NCBI GenBank assembly: GCA_902803265.1
Contig: CADCPD010000138.1
Location: 1-5,659 of the forward strand
DNA from: an uncultured bacterium
Lineage (GTDB): Bacteria > Cyanobacteriota > Vampirovibrionia > Gastranaerophilales > Gastranaerophilaceae
Direction of reading: 5' to 3'
DNA: 5,659 bases
A program made the translations under genes and the position numbers. The notes beneath the pieces are model-generated. The model made no database searches and had not been told where the DNA came from. It saw only the letters and a list, made by a program, of their open reading frames with translations. Position 1 is the first letter of the stretch, and every line of letters begins with the position of its first letter. Of the stretch, positions 1 through 5,659 are shown one piece after another.

Positions 1-463
1 CAGGTTTTACAGTATTCGTTGTTTGATTTAAACTTGATTGCTGATTAACAGCCGGTTTTACAATAGGTTGAGAAGGTTGTATGGTATTCGTAACAGGATT
101 TACAAGAGGTTTTGCAGGTGGCGTTCCAGTAGGGATTGCAGGATTCAAAATAACAGTATTACCTGTAGAAGTACTATTTGTATTGGCTATAGGTTTCTGC
201 TGAGATGGAGATGTCGTTACATTTAAAGTCGCATTTTTTACAACCGGAACATTCGTATTTTGATTTACTTTTGGAACATAATTCAAATCCGGAGTCATAG
301 TCTGAACAGGCTTTGACGGAGGTTCAACTATATGAGGTTTTACAACAGGAGTTGTAGTTGTAAAAACAGGTTCTGCTTTTATAACTTCTGCTGCTTTTAC
401 TAAATTTGCTGTAATAATTACAAATATAAACAATGCTAATAATATTTTTACTGTTCTTGCCAT
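1..463 (-). CDS. Exported Pro/Thr/Asn-rich low-complexity protein, 5' part only (C-terminus beyond the window)
   Basis: An open frame starts at the ATG at 461-463 and runs without a stop to the left edge, giving 154 codons. The start is supported by an AGGAAA ribosome-binding site just upstream, inside polA. Residues 1-24 look like a Sec signal peptide: basic MARTVK, hydrophobic core ILLALFIFVIITA (about 7-19), then V22-K23-A24 as a likely signal peptidase I site. There is no lipobox Cys. The rest is low-complexity, rich in Pro (21 by my count), Thr, Asn, Val and Gln, with no Cys or Trp and few acidic residues. A loose P-[VIL]-V-[KN]-[PN] motif recurs at 39-43, 73-77, 119-123 and 133-137, and TVKP ends the visible part. 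Such segments usually act as extended, disordered spacers in envelope proteins; any folded domain must lie beyond the window. The start overlaps the polA end by 16 bases, so translation is probably coupled. I do not recognise the family. The reading frame is confident; the role is unknown. Confidence 0.8.
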   Translation of the reverse strand, partial: MARTVKILLALFIFVIITANLVKAAEVIKAEPVFTTTTPVVKPHIVEPPSKPVQTMTPDLNYVPKVNQNTNVPVVKNATLNVTTSPSQQKPIANTNSTSTGNTVILNPAIPTGTPPAKPLVNPVTNTIQPSQPIVKPAVNQQSSLNQTTNTVKP

Positions 464-3246
464 GTCTTTCCTATATTTACATCAACCTTCAAGGGGATTT
501 CAAGAGGCTGTTTTAATTCCATTGATTTTACTACTAATTCTTTTACTATATCCTCTTCATTTTCGTACACTTCGATAACAATTTCATCATGTACCTGCAT
601 TATCATTTTTGATTTTAACTTATTTTCTTTAAAATTTTTATAAGTTTCTATCATTGCAAGTTTCATTAAATCTGCTGCCGTACCTTGTAGCGGCTGATTT
701 ATTGCAGCACGTTTGCCAAATTCTCTTATCATATGATTTGGACTTGTTAATTCATTTTGAACATATCTTTTTCTTCCAAAAATTGTTTCAACATAACCAT
801 GCGAAAGAGCAAACTCTACCGTATTTTCCATATAATCCAAAACTTTCGGATAAGTTTTAAAATATTTATCTATAAAATCTTGAGCTTCATAAGCCGAAAT
901 ACCTAAAGCTTTTGCAAGGCCATATTTTGTTTGTCCGTAAATTATACCAAAATTTACAGCTTTCGATTTGTAACGCATTTCTTTTGTCACATTATCAACA
1001 TCAACGTTAAAAACTTTTGATGCAGTTATTGTGTGAATATCATGGTCTGTTCTAAACGCCTCTATTAAATTTTTATCTTTTGAAACATGTGCTAATAATC
1101 TCAATTCTATTTGAGAATAATCAGCAGATAAAATTAAATCATGAGTTTTATCTTTTGGAATTATTGCCGCTCTTAATTTATTACCTTCTTTTGTTCTTGC
1201 GGGAATATTTTGTAAATTAGGATTTGAAGATGAAAGTCTGCCTGTTGTTGTAACAGTTTGATTATATGTTGTATGAATTCTTTCATCCTTTTTACTTACT
1301 AATTCTGGCAACGCATCTGTATAAGTATTTTTTAATTTTGAATATTTTCTGTCTTCAAGTAAAAATTTGCATATTTCAAATTCTTCGGCCAATTCTTCCA
1401 AAACTTCCGCACTTGTAGATTTCTTTTGCTTTTTACCTTTTCCTTTTAGCTGTAATTTATCAAACAAAATTTCGCTAACTTGTTTTGGAGAATTTACGTT
1501 GAATTTTTCACCTGCAATTTCATAAATTTTTTCTTCTAATTGTTCTATTTCTTTTGACATATCAGAAGATAATTCTTTTAAATATTCAGTATCAATTGAA
1601 ACTCCTTCATATTCCATATCCGCCAAAACATACAATAGCGGAACTTCAAAATCTGTTAAAAGTTTCTCTTCTTTTTCATCAAGATTTTCCGTAAAATATT
1701 TATAAAGTTCTAAAGTCACATAAGCTCTGTCTGAAGAATATTCAAACAACTCATTTTCTATTGCTCTTTTATAATCAAAAACACCTTTTTTAACCTGAAC
1801 ACTATCTGGCATATTTTTCATTAAATAATTAAGGTAATTTAAGGATTGAACATCAAGCTCGTGTTTATTTGCAGGATTTTTAACATAATCAGAAAGCACA
1901 ACATCTGTCTTTATCCCCTTTAAATTTATTCCGTTACATCTTAAAACATTAATATTATTTTTTCCGTCATAAGTGATTTTTTCTATTTTCTCGTTTTCAA
2001 AAATTTCTTTGAAAACTTCTAAACAATTATTATCGCAAGGAACATAATAAACTTTTTTACCAACTGCAAAACTGAATGAAATTATTTCATTTTCTACTGC
2101 ATTTTCAAAATTTGAAACAATATCAAGAGCAAATATTTTTTCATTTTTTATTGCTTCAGCAACTTTTTCAAAACCTTCTTTTATAATCTCTTTTTCATAT
2201 TCAATACTGTTATCATTAACAATTTCCTGCGCCGTAGAAAACAATCCCAACTGAACTATGCCTGAATTTTCTTCTGGTTTAGGATTAGAAACTTCTTTTT
2301 TGACAACTGGAGTTTTGCATGTTTTTTCTAAACTTTCTCTTTTTAAACCATTTTTGCTGAATCGTTTAATAATTTTATCAATATTTTTCATAAACGAATT
2401 TAATTGGTATTTTTTCAAAAAAACTAAAACATTATCCATTTCTGGAAGTGCCAATTTAGCTTCATCAAAATCAAAATTTATATCAACATCTCTGATAATA
2501 GTAGCAAGTTTTTGGCTCAAAAGTGCCATTTCTTTTCCGTCACAAATTTTCGTTTTAACAGACGGAGGCGTTAGATTTTCACAATCTGCCAAAACAGATT
2601 CTAAATTCGTATATTTTGCAAGCAAATTTTGTGCTGTTTTTTCACCAATACCCTTAACACCTGGGATATTGTCCGAAACATCACCTCTTAATGCTTTATA
2701 ATCAATAACTTGATTAGGATAAACTCCCCATTTTTCAAAAACTTTATCCCAGTCATACTGAATTAATTTTCCGCCATAAGGTATTAAAACCTTTGTCATA
2801 CCTTTTTTATCAATTAGTTGAAAAGAATCCTGATCACCTGTTAAAATATATGTTTTATAACCAAGTTCTAAAGCATTTTTACTTATCGTACCTATTAAAT
2901 CATCCGCTTCAAAGCCCTCTTTTGTATAAACAGGAATACCAAAAGCCTCCAATCCTTCACAAATATAACCCAATTGTTCATGCAAAGAATCCGGCATTGC
3001 TTCTCTTTGACCTTTATATTCTTCATACATATCAGTTCTGAATGTATGACGACTTACATCAAATGTAACAGCAATCGAATCAGCATTTATTGTTTTATTA
3101 TCCAAAAGATCAAAAATGGCTTTAAAAAAACCATACACAGCCCAAGTTTGAACATTATCAGAGGTCTGCATATTTGTTCTTTCAAGTGCATAATATTGTC
3201 TGAATGCTAAAGCATGCCCATCGATTAATATTAAAGTCTTTGCCAT
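448..3246 (-). CDS. polA: DNA polymerase I with active-looking 5'-nuclease and polymerase domains and a degenerate 3'-5' exonuclease domain
   Basis: Family A DNA polymerase, 932 residues, near the usual full length; it fills gaps in excision repair and removes RNA primers from Okazaki fragments. The 5'-nuclease domain (about 1-295) keeps D9, D63, the EADD set (E113, D115, D116), D138 and D140 in TGDQD, and GDVSDNIPGVKGIGEKTA (188-205) with D189, D192 and the helix-hairpin-helix. A charged linker (about 296-350) contains QLGLF at 332-336, resembling a sliding-clamp-binding peptide. The exonuclease-like domain (about 355-525) has lost key acids: D375 remains, but the expected Glu is V377, the second-motif Asp aligns with N431, and the last Asp aligns with R507, although Y503 remains. 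The polymerase domain (about 530-932) is intact: TTTGRLSSSNPNLQNIP (666-682), motif A D709 in SADYSQIELR, O-helix R758, K762, F766 and Y770, and motif C QVHDE (884-888) with D887. F766 predicts normal discrimination against dideoxynucleotides. It starts 21 bp after the membrane-protein gene with only a weak GAG-type ribosome site, suggesting coupled translation. Confidence 0.97.
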   Translation of the reverse strand: MAKTLILIDGHALAFRQYYALERTNMQTSDNVQTWAVYGFFKAIFDLLDNKTINADSIAVTFDVSRHTFRTDMYEEYKGQREAMPDSLHEQLGYICEGLEAFGIPVYTKEGFEADDLIGTISKNALELGYKTYILTGDQDSFQLIDKKGMTKVLIPYGGKLIQYDWDKVFEKWGVYPNQVIDYKALRGDVSDNIPGVKGIGEKTAQNLLAKYTNLESVLADCENLTPPSVKTKICDGKEMALLSQKLATIIRDVDINFDFDEAKLALPEMDNVLVFLKKYQLNSFMKNIDKIIKRFSKNGLKRESLEKTCKTPVVKKEVSNPKPEENSGIVQLGLFSTAQEIVNDNSIEYEKEIIKEGFEKVAEAIKNEKIFALDIVSNFENAVENEIISFSFAVGKKVYYVPCDNNCLEVFKEIFENEKIEKITYDGKNNINVLRCNGINLKGIKTDVVLSDYVKNPANKHELDVQSLNYLNYLMKNMPDSVQVKKGVFDYKRAIENELFEYSSDRAYVTLELYKYFTENLDEKEEKLLTDFEVPLLYVLADMEYEGVSIDTEYLKELSSDMSKEIEQLEEKIYEIAGEKFNVNSPKQVSEILFDKLQLKGKGKKQKKSTSAEVLEELAEEFEICKFLLEDRKYSKLKNTYTDALPELVSKKDERIHTTYNQTVTTTGRLSSSNPNLQNIPARTKEGNKLRAAIIPKDKTHDLILSADYSQIELRLLAHVSKDKNLIEAFRTDHDIHTITASKVFNVDVDNVTKEMRYKSKAVNFGIIYGQTKYGLAKALGISAYEAQDFIDKYFKTYPKVLDYMENTVEFALSHGYVETIFGRKRYVQNELTSPNHMIREFGKRAAINQPLQGTAADLMKLAMIETYKNFKENKLKSKMIMQVHDEIVIEVYENEEDIVKELVVKSMELKQPLEIPLKVDVNIGKTWQEQ
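467..472 (-). promoter_or_regulatory. Ribosome-binding site for the exported protein gene
   Basis: On the minus strand AGGAAA lies three bases before the ATG at 463, embedded in the final polA codons. The spacing is short but workable, with AGGA five bases from the ATG. It favours this start, and therefore a 16-base overlap with polA, over a later start such as the internal Met near residue 56. Confidence 0.55.
2239..2253 (-). other. Putative sliding-clamp (DnaN) binding pentapeptide in the PolA linker
   Basis: These codons encode Q-L-G-L-F, residues 332-336 of PolA. The known consensus for peptides binding the hydrophobic cleft of the bacterial beta clamp is QL(S/D)LF; this differs only at the permissive third position. 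It sits in a probably disordered, charged linker between the 5'-nuclease and exonuclease-like domains, an accessible place for a tethering motif. Clamp binding is inferred from the motif alone. Confidence 0.55.
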
Positions 3247-3267
3247 AGGATAATTTTCTCATAAAGA

Positions 3268-3723
3268 TTATCTTATTTCAAACTTGCCATTTTTTAACAA
3301 AACAACACCTGCAGGAATAAAGAAAACCATAGAAAATATCGTAGAAATTATTAAAAATATTTGTAAATCGTTAAATTTAAATGTTTCTTCATCATTCTTT
3401 TGATATTCATTAAAAGCAGCTATTTTATCATTGGCAAAATCAGTTTTTAGAAGATTAATTTGCGAAACGGATTCATTATCAGCAGTTTTATACATCATAT
3501 AAACCTGTTGATAACGGTATTTTCTTCTATATTCCCATCTCCAGTTTAGTTTTTCGATTTTATCTAAATCATAAGTTACTAAAATTTGGTTATCATAAAA
3601 GAATTTTTTTACATAACAAGTATTTTCAGATTTATAACACACAAATTCGTTTGAACTTGTAACAATATAAAACTGAATAAAAAATAAGGAAATAAGAACA
3701 ATACCCGCAAGTTTTTCTTTCAT
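3268..3723 (-). CDS. Small two-helix membrane protein of unknown function
   Basis: A 151-residue protein I do not recognise. A hydrophobic segment at about 5-22, after a basic MKEK start, and a second at about 121-143 would form two membrane spans. The roughly 95-residue loop between them should lie outside the cytoplasm, with a short basic tail (KNGKFEIR) inside. The loop has two Cys, C29 and C36, that could form a disulfide, and an aromatic/basic patch at 61-71 (WRWEYRRKYRY). The spacing of a Cys pair, then VTYDLDKIEKL, then VYMMYKTADN, then IAAFNEYQKN vaguely resembles small beta-rich membrane proteins in cyanobacteria with a 'C-x(n)-C ... I-L-x-x-I ... IxxFNxY' pattern; this is a weak impression from memory. 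The start shares one base with the clpX stop (TAATG) and has only a poor ribosome site, so reinitiation after clpX is likely. Its place between clpX and polA suggests co-expression but does not reveal its job. Composition matches the neighbours. Confidence 0.85.
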   Translation of the reverse strand: MKEKLAGIVLISLFFIQFYIVTSSNEFVCYKSENTCYVKKFFYDNQILVTYDLDKIEKLNWRWEYRRKYRYQQVYMMYKTADNESVSQINLLKTDFANDKIAAFNEYQKNDEETFKFNDLQIFLIISTIFSMVFFIPAGVVLLKNGKFEIR

Positions 3724-5030
3724 TAAGCAATTTCTTCTTTAATCTTTTCTTCTTTTTTAGGAAGTTTGATTAATTCTGCCTTATTTCTGTTTTCTACCAT
3801 ATCTTTGGTTATAACAAATTTTTTAACATCATCTTGTGAAGGAACATCATACATAATATCAAGCATAAGTTCTTCAACAATTGAACGTAAAGCTCTTGCA
3901 CCTGTTTTACGTTTGATAGCTTCTTGTGCAATTAAATCAATAGCATCTTGTTCATATTCCAATTCAACACCATCCATCTTCAACAAGCATTGATATTGTT
4001 TCAAGATAGCGTTCTTTGGCTCTGTTAATATCATCTTTAATGTTTTTTCGTCTAAAGCATCTAAAACTGCATAAACCGGAACACGACCTATAAATTCCGG
4101 AATTAAACCAAATTTTAATAAATCTTCAGGTTGCAATTTCTTTAACATTTTTGATGCAGCAGCTTCTTTATCAGCTTTTGTAAGAATTTTTGCACCAAAA
4201 CCAACAGAAGTACCTTCTTCTGCACGTTTTTCAACAATTTTATCTAAGCCAACAAATGCACCACCAACTATAAATAAGATGTTGCTTGTATCAATTTGAA
4301 TAAATTCTTGATGAGGATGTTTTCTTCCGCCTTGAGGAGGAACATTTGCAACTGTACCTTCTATCATTTTTAACAAGGCTTGTTGTACACCTTCACCTGA
4401 TACATCTCTTGTTATTGACGTATTTTCTGATTTTCTTGCAATTTTATCTATTTCATCAATATAAATTATACCTTTTTCTGCTTTTTGAGAATCATAATCA
4501 GCTGCTTGGTACAATCTCAATAAAATATTTTCAACGTCATCACCTACATAACCGGCTTCAGTTAATGTTGTAGCATCAGCAACAGCAAAAGGAACATCCA
4601 ATAATTTTGCCAAAGTTTGAGCAAGTAAAGTTTTTCCGCTTCCTGTAGGACCAACAAGCAAAACATTCGACTTTTGAATTTCAACATCAGCCTTTTTGCC
4701 TTCTTTATTGTGTTTTAATCTTTTGTAGTGATTATAAACAGCAACTGACAAAACTTTTTTTGCATCATCCTGTCCAACAATATGTTCATCTAAATATGCT
4801 TTTATTTCATGAGGTTTTGGAATATCTTTATATTCTCCGTCAGCATTCTTAGCCTCTTCAGCTTTTTCTTTTTCTTTGCCTTCGAAGATTTCCTCATCCA
4901 AAATTTCATTACATAATTCTACACATTCATCACAGATATAAACCTCAGGACCTGCAATTAACTTCTTAACTTGATCCTGTGTTTTTCCGCAAAATGAACA
5001 TTTTAATCTGCTGTCATCATGTTTTGGCAT
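3723..5030 (-). CDS. clpX: ATP-dependent Clp protease, ATP-binding unfoldase subunit ClpX
   Basis: Hexameric AAA+ unfoldase that recognises tagged or native substrates, unfolds them with ATP and threads them into ClpP in the cytoplasm. Its 435 residues are close to the usual family length. The N-terminal zinc-binding domain has C11, C14, C33 and C36 (CSFC and CDEC), used for dimerisation and for adaptor and substrate docking. A charged linker (about 45-70) follows. The AAA+ module shows Walker A GPTGSGKT (127-134), pore-1 loop GYVG (160-163), Walker B IYIDEID with D192 and E193, the RKH pore loop (236-238), arginine finger R316 in FIGR and sensor-2 R379 in GARALR. The ClpP-docking loop reads VGF (276-278) where E. 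coli has IGF, a conservative change. The last 12 residues are a Lys/Glu-rich tail. The GPEVYICDECV and YQCLLKMDGVELEY segments look cyanobacterial-type. It lies 18 bp after clpP with its own ribosome site and shares one base with the next gene. The presence of both the zinc domain and the docking loop makes ClpX far likelier than HslU. Confidence 0.98.
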   Translation of the reverse strand: MPKHDDSRLKCSFCGKTQDQVKKLIAGPEVYICDECVELCNEILDEEIFEGKEKEKAEEAKNADGEYKDIPKPHEIKAYLDEHIVGQDDAKKVLSVAVYNHYKRLKHNKEGKKADVEIQKSNVLLVGPTGSGKTLLAQTLAKLLDVPFAVADATTLTEAGYVGDDVENILLRLYQAADYDSQKAEKGIIYIDEIDKIARKSENTSITRDVSGEGVQQALLKMIEGTVANVPPQGGRKHPHQEFIQIDTSNILFIVGGAFVGLDKIVEKRAEEGTSVGFGAKILTKADKEAAASKMLKKLQPEDLLKFGLIPEFIGRVPVYAVLDALDEKTLKMILTEPKNAILKQYQCLLKMDGVELEYEQDAIDLIAQEAIKRKTGARALRSIVEELMLDIMYDVPSQDDVKKFVITKDMVENRNKAELIKLPKKEEKIKEEIA

Positions 5031-5040
5031 GCCTTATATT

Positions 5041-5045
5041 CTCCC
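5041..5045 (-). promoter_or_regulatory. Ribosome-binding site for clpX
   Basis: GGGAG on the minus strand lies ten bases before the clpX ATG at 5030, in the 18-bp gap after the clpP stop. It supports the chosen start, and the following MPKHDDSRLKCSFC matches the usual ClpX N-terminus. Confidence 0.6.
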
Positions 5046-5048
5046 GAA

Positions 5049-5636
5049 TTAAACTGCATCTCTTGAAACTACTTTATCAATCATACCGTATTCTAATGCT
5101 TCTTGAGGAGTCATTATATAATCACGGTCTGTATCTTTTTCGATTTTCTTTAATGATTGACCAGTATTTGATGCTAAAATTTCATTTAATGATTTTTTAA
5201 TTCTGATAATTTCAGCAGCTTGAATTTCAATATCAGTAGCTTGACCTTGAGCGCCACCTAAAGGTTGGTGAATTAAAACTCTTGAGTGAGGTAAAGCTAA
5301 TCTCTTTCCTTTTGTACCAGATGATAATAAGAATGCACCCATTGATGCTGCTTGACCTAAACAAATAGTTGAAACATCTGCTCTGATATGTTGCATTGTA
5401 TCATATATAGCAAAACCAGCAGTTACAGATCCTCCAGGACTGTTAATATATAACATAATATCTTTTTCAGGGTTTTCACTGTCTAATAACAATAATTGTG
5501 CAACTATTAAATTTGCAACCATATCATCAATAGGTGTTCCTAAAAAGATAATTCTTTCTCTTAATAATCTTGAAAAGATATCAAATGATCTTTCACCTCT
5601 GCTTGATTGTTCAATTACTACAGGTACAAAACTCAT
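5049..5636 (-). CDS. clpP: ATP-dependent Clp protease, proteolytic subunit ClpP
   Basis: Serine peptidase that assembles as two stacked seven-membered rings and degrades proteins fed in by ClpX (or ClpA/ClpC-type partners). At 195 residues it has the normal length. The catalytic triad is complete: S98 in GQAASMGA, H123 in LIHQPLGG and D172 in DTDRDYIM. The glycine-rich substrate-binding strand INSPGGSVTAG (64-74) and the handle region following H123 (QGQATDIEIQAAEIIRIKK) are present. The protein begins MSFVPVVIEQ, which aligns with the mature N-terminus of E. coli ClpP, so there is little or no propeptide to remove; this is common outside proteobacteria. The start is well placed, eight bases after an AAGGGA ribosome site. 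It is the first complete gene of the cluster; any upstream partner (tig often precedes clpP in bacteria) is outside the window. The intact triad argues against a ClpR-type inactive paralogue of the kind cyanobacteria carry. Confidence 0.98.
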   Translation of the reverse strand: MSFVPVVIEQSSRGERSFDIFSRLLRERIIFLGTPIDDMVANLIVAQLLLLDSENPEKDIMLYINSPGGSVTAGFAIYDTMQHIRADVSTICLGQAASMGAFLLSSGTKGKRLALPHSRVLIHQPLGGAQGQATDIEIQAAEIIRIKKSLNEILASNTGQSLKKIEKDTDRDYIMTPQEALEYGMIDKVVSRDAV

Positions 5637-5644
5637 GATTTAAT

Positions 5645-5650
5645 TCCCTT
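5645..5650 (-). promoter_or_regulatory. Ribosome-binding site for clpP
   Basis: AAGGGA on the minus strand sits eight bases before the clpP ATG at 5636. It is one of the clearest Shine-Dalgarno-like sites in the window and fixes the start. The remaining bases to the right edge are too few to show a promoter. Confidence 0.65.
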
Positions 5651-5659
5651 TCTTATTTA

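Noticed and set aside
38..226. 62-codon plus-strand open frame rich in Arg, Cys and Tyr
   Set aside because: It is antisense to the exported protein gene; the composition reflects the opposite strand of a Pro/Thr/Asn-rich repeat region and it has no convincing ribosome site.
1..460. Repeat array or CRISPR-like element in the left-end region
   Set aside because: The repeated GTAAAACC-type units are short, irregularly spaced and in frame with the Pro-rich protein, so they reflect a coding repeat rather than repeats with unique spacers.
2258..2701. 147-codon plus-strand open frame antisense to polA
   Set aside because: It lies wholly inside the conserved 5'-nuclease and linker coding region of polA, has no recognisable motif, and its Ser/Phe/Leu-rich content is what the reverse of AT-rich coding DNA gives.
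2793..3210. Two overlapping plus-strand open frames opposite the polA 5' end
   Set aside because: They lie antisense to conserved nuclease motifs, overlap each other, and have no family resemblance.
3247..3267. Possible promoter or terminator between the membrane-protein gene and polA
   Set aside because: The gap is only 21 bp, with no inverted repeat followed by a T-run and no room for a full promoter; AT-rich hexamers here are expected by chance.
4346..4573. Leu/His-rich plus-strand open frame inside clpX
   Set aside because: It is a shadow of the highly conserved AAA+ domain on the other strand, with no independent support.
5031..5048. Possible regulatory element between clpP and clpX
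   Set aside because: The 18-bp gap is accounted for by the clpX ribosome site; no hairpin or operator-like palindrome is visible.

Overview
The window is a block of minus-strand genes, packed head to tail with almost no intergenic DNA. In transcription order (right to left) they are clpP, clpX, a small two-helix membrane protein of unknown function, polA, and the start of a gene for an exported Pro/Thr/Asn-rich protein that runs off the left edge. The junctions are very tight: 18 bp (clpP/clpX), a 1-base TAATG overlap (clpX/membrane protein), 21 bp (membrane protein/polA) and a 16-base overlap (polA/exported protein). I see no internal terminator or promoter, so a single transcription unit is the simplest reading. 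Its promoter would lie beyond the right edge.

The DNA is AT-rich, with A/T-ending codons dominant. ClpP and ClpX read like cyanobacterial-lineage proteins (ClpX N-terminus with CSFCGK and LIAGPEVYICDECV; ClpP beginning at the mature-type VPVVIEQ with FDIFSRLLRERIIFLG). Low GC combined with cyanobacteria-like Clp proteins suggests a non-photosynthetic relative such as Vampirovibrionia/Melainabacteria (Gastranaerophilales-like). This is an inference from remembered family patterns; a low-GC Firmicute is the main alternative.

Functionally, clpP and clpX supply the two halves of the ClpXP protease: ClpX unfolds substrates and feeds them into the ClpP chamber. Both have all the catalytic motifs I checked. 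polA encodes a full-length DNA polymerase I with intact 5'-nuclease and polymerase active sites. Its 3'-5' exonuclease site appears degenerate (three of four acidic metal ligands replaced), and the linker after the nuclease domain carries a sliding-clamp-binding-like pentapeptide, QLGLF. The two remaining genes encode envelope proteins with no function I can recognise.

This is mainly a housekeeping region. I found no mobile element, CRISPR array, RNA gene or defence system. The points most worth following up are the degenerate proofreading site, the clamp motif, the unknown membrane protein coupled to clpX, and the low-complexity exported protein overlapping the end of polA.
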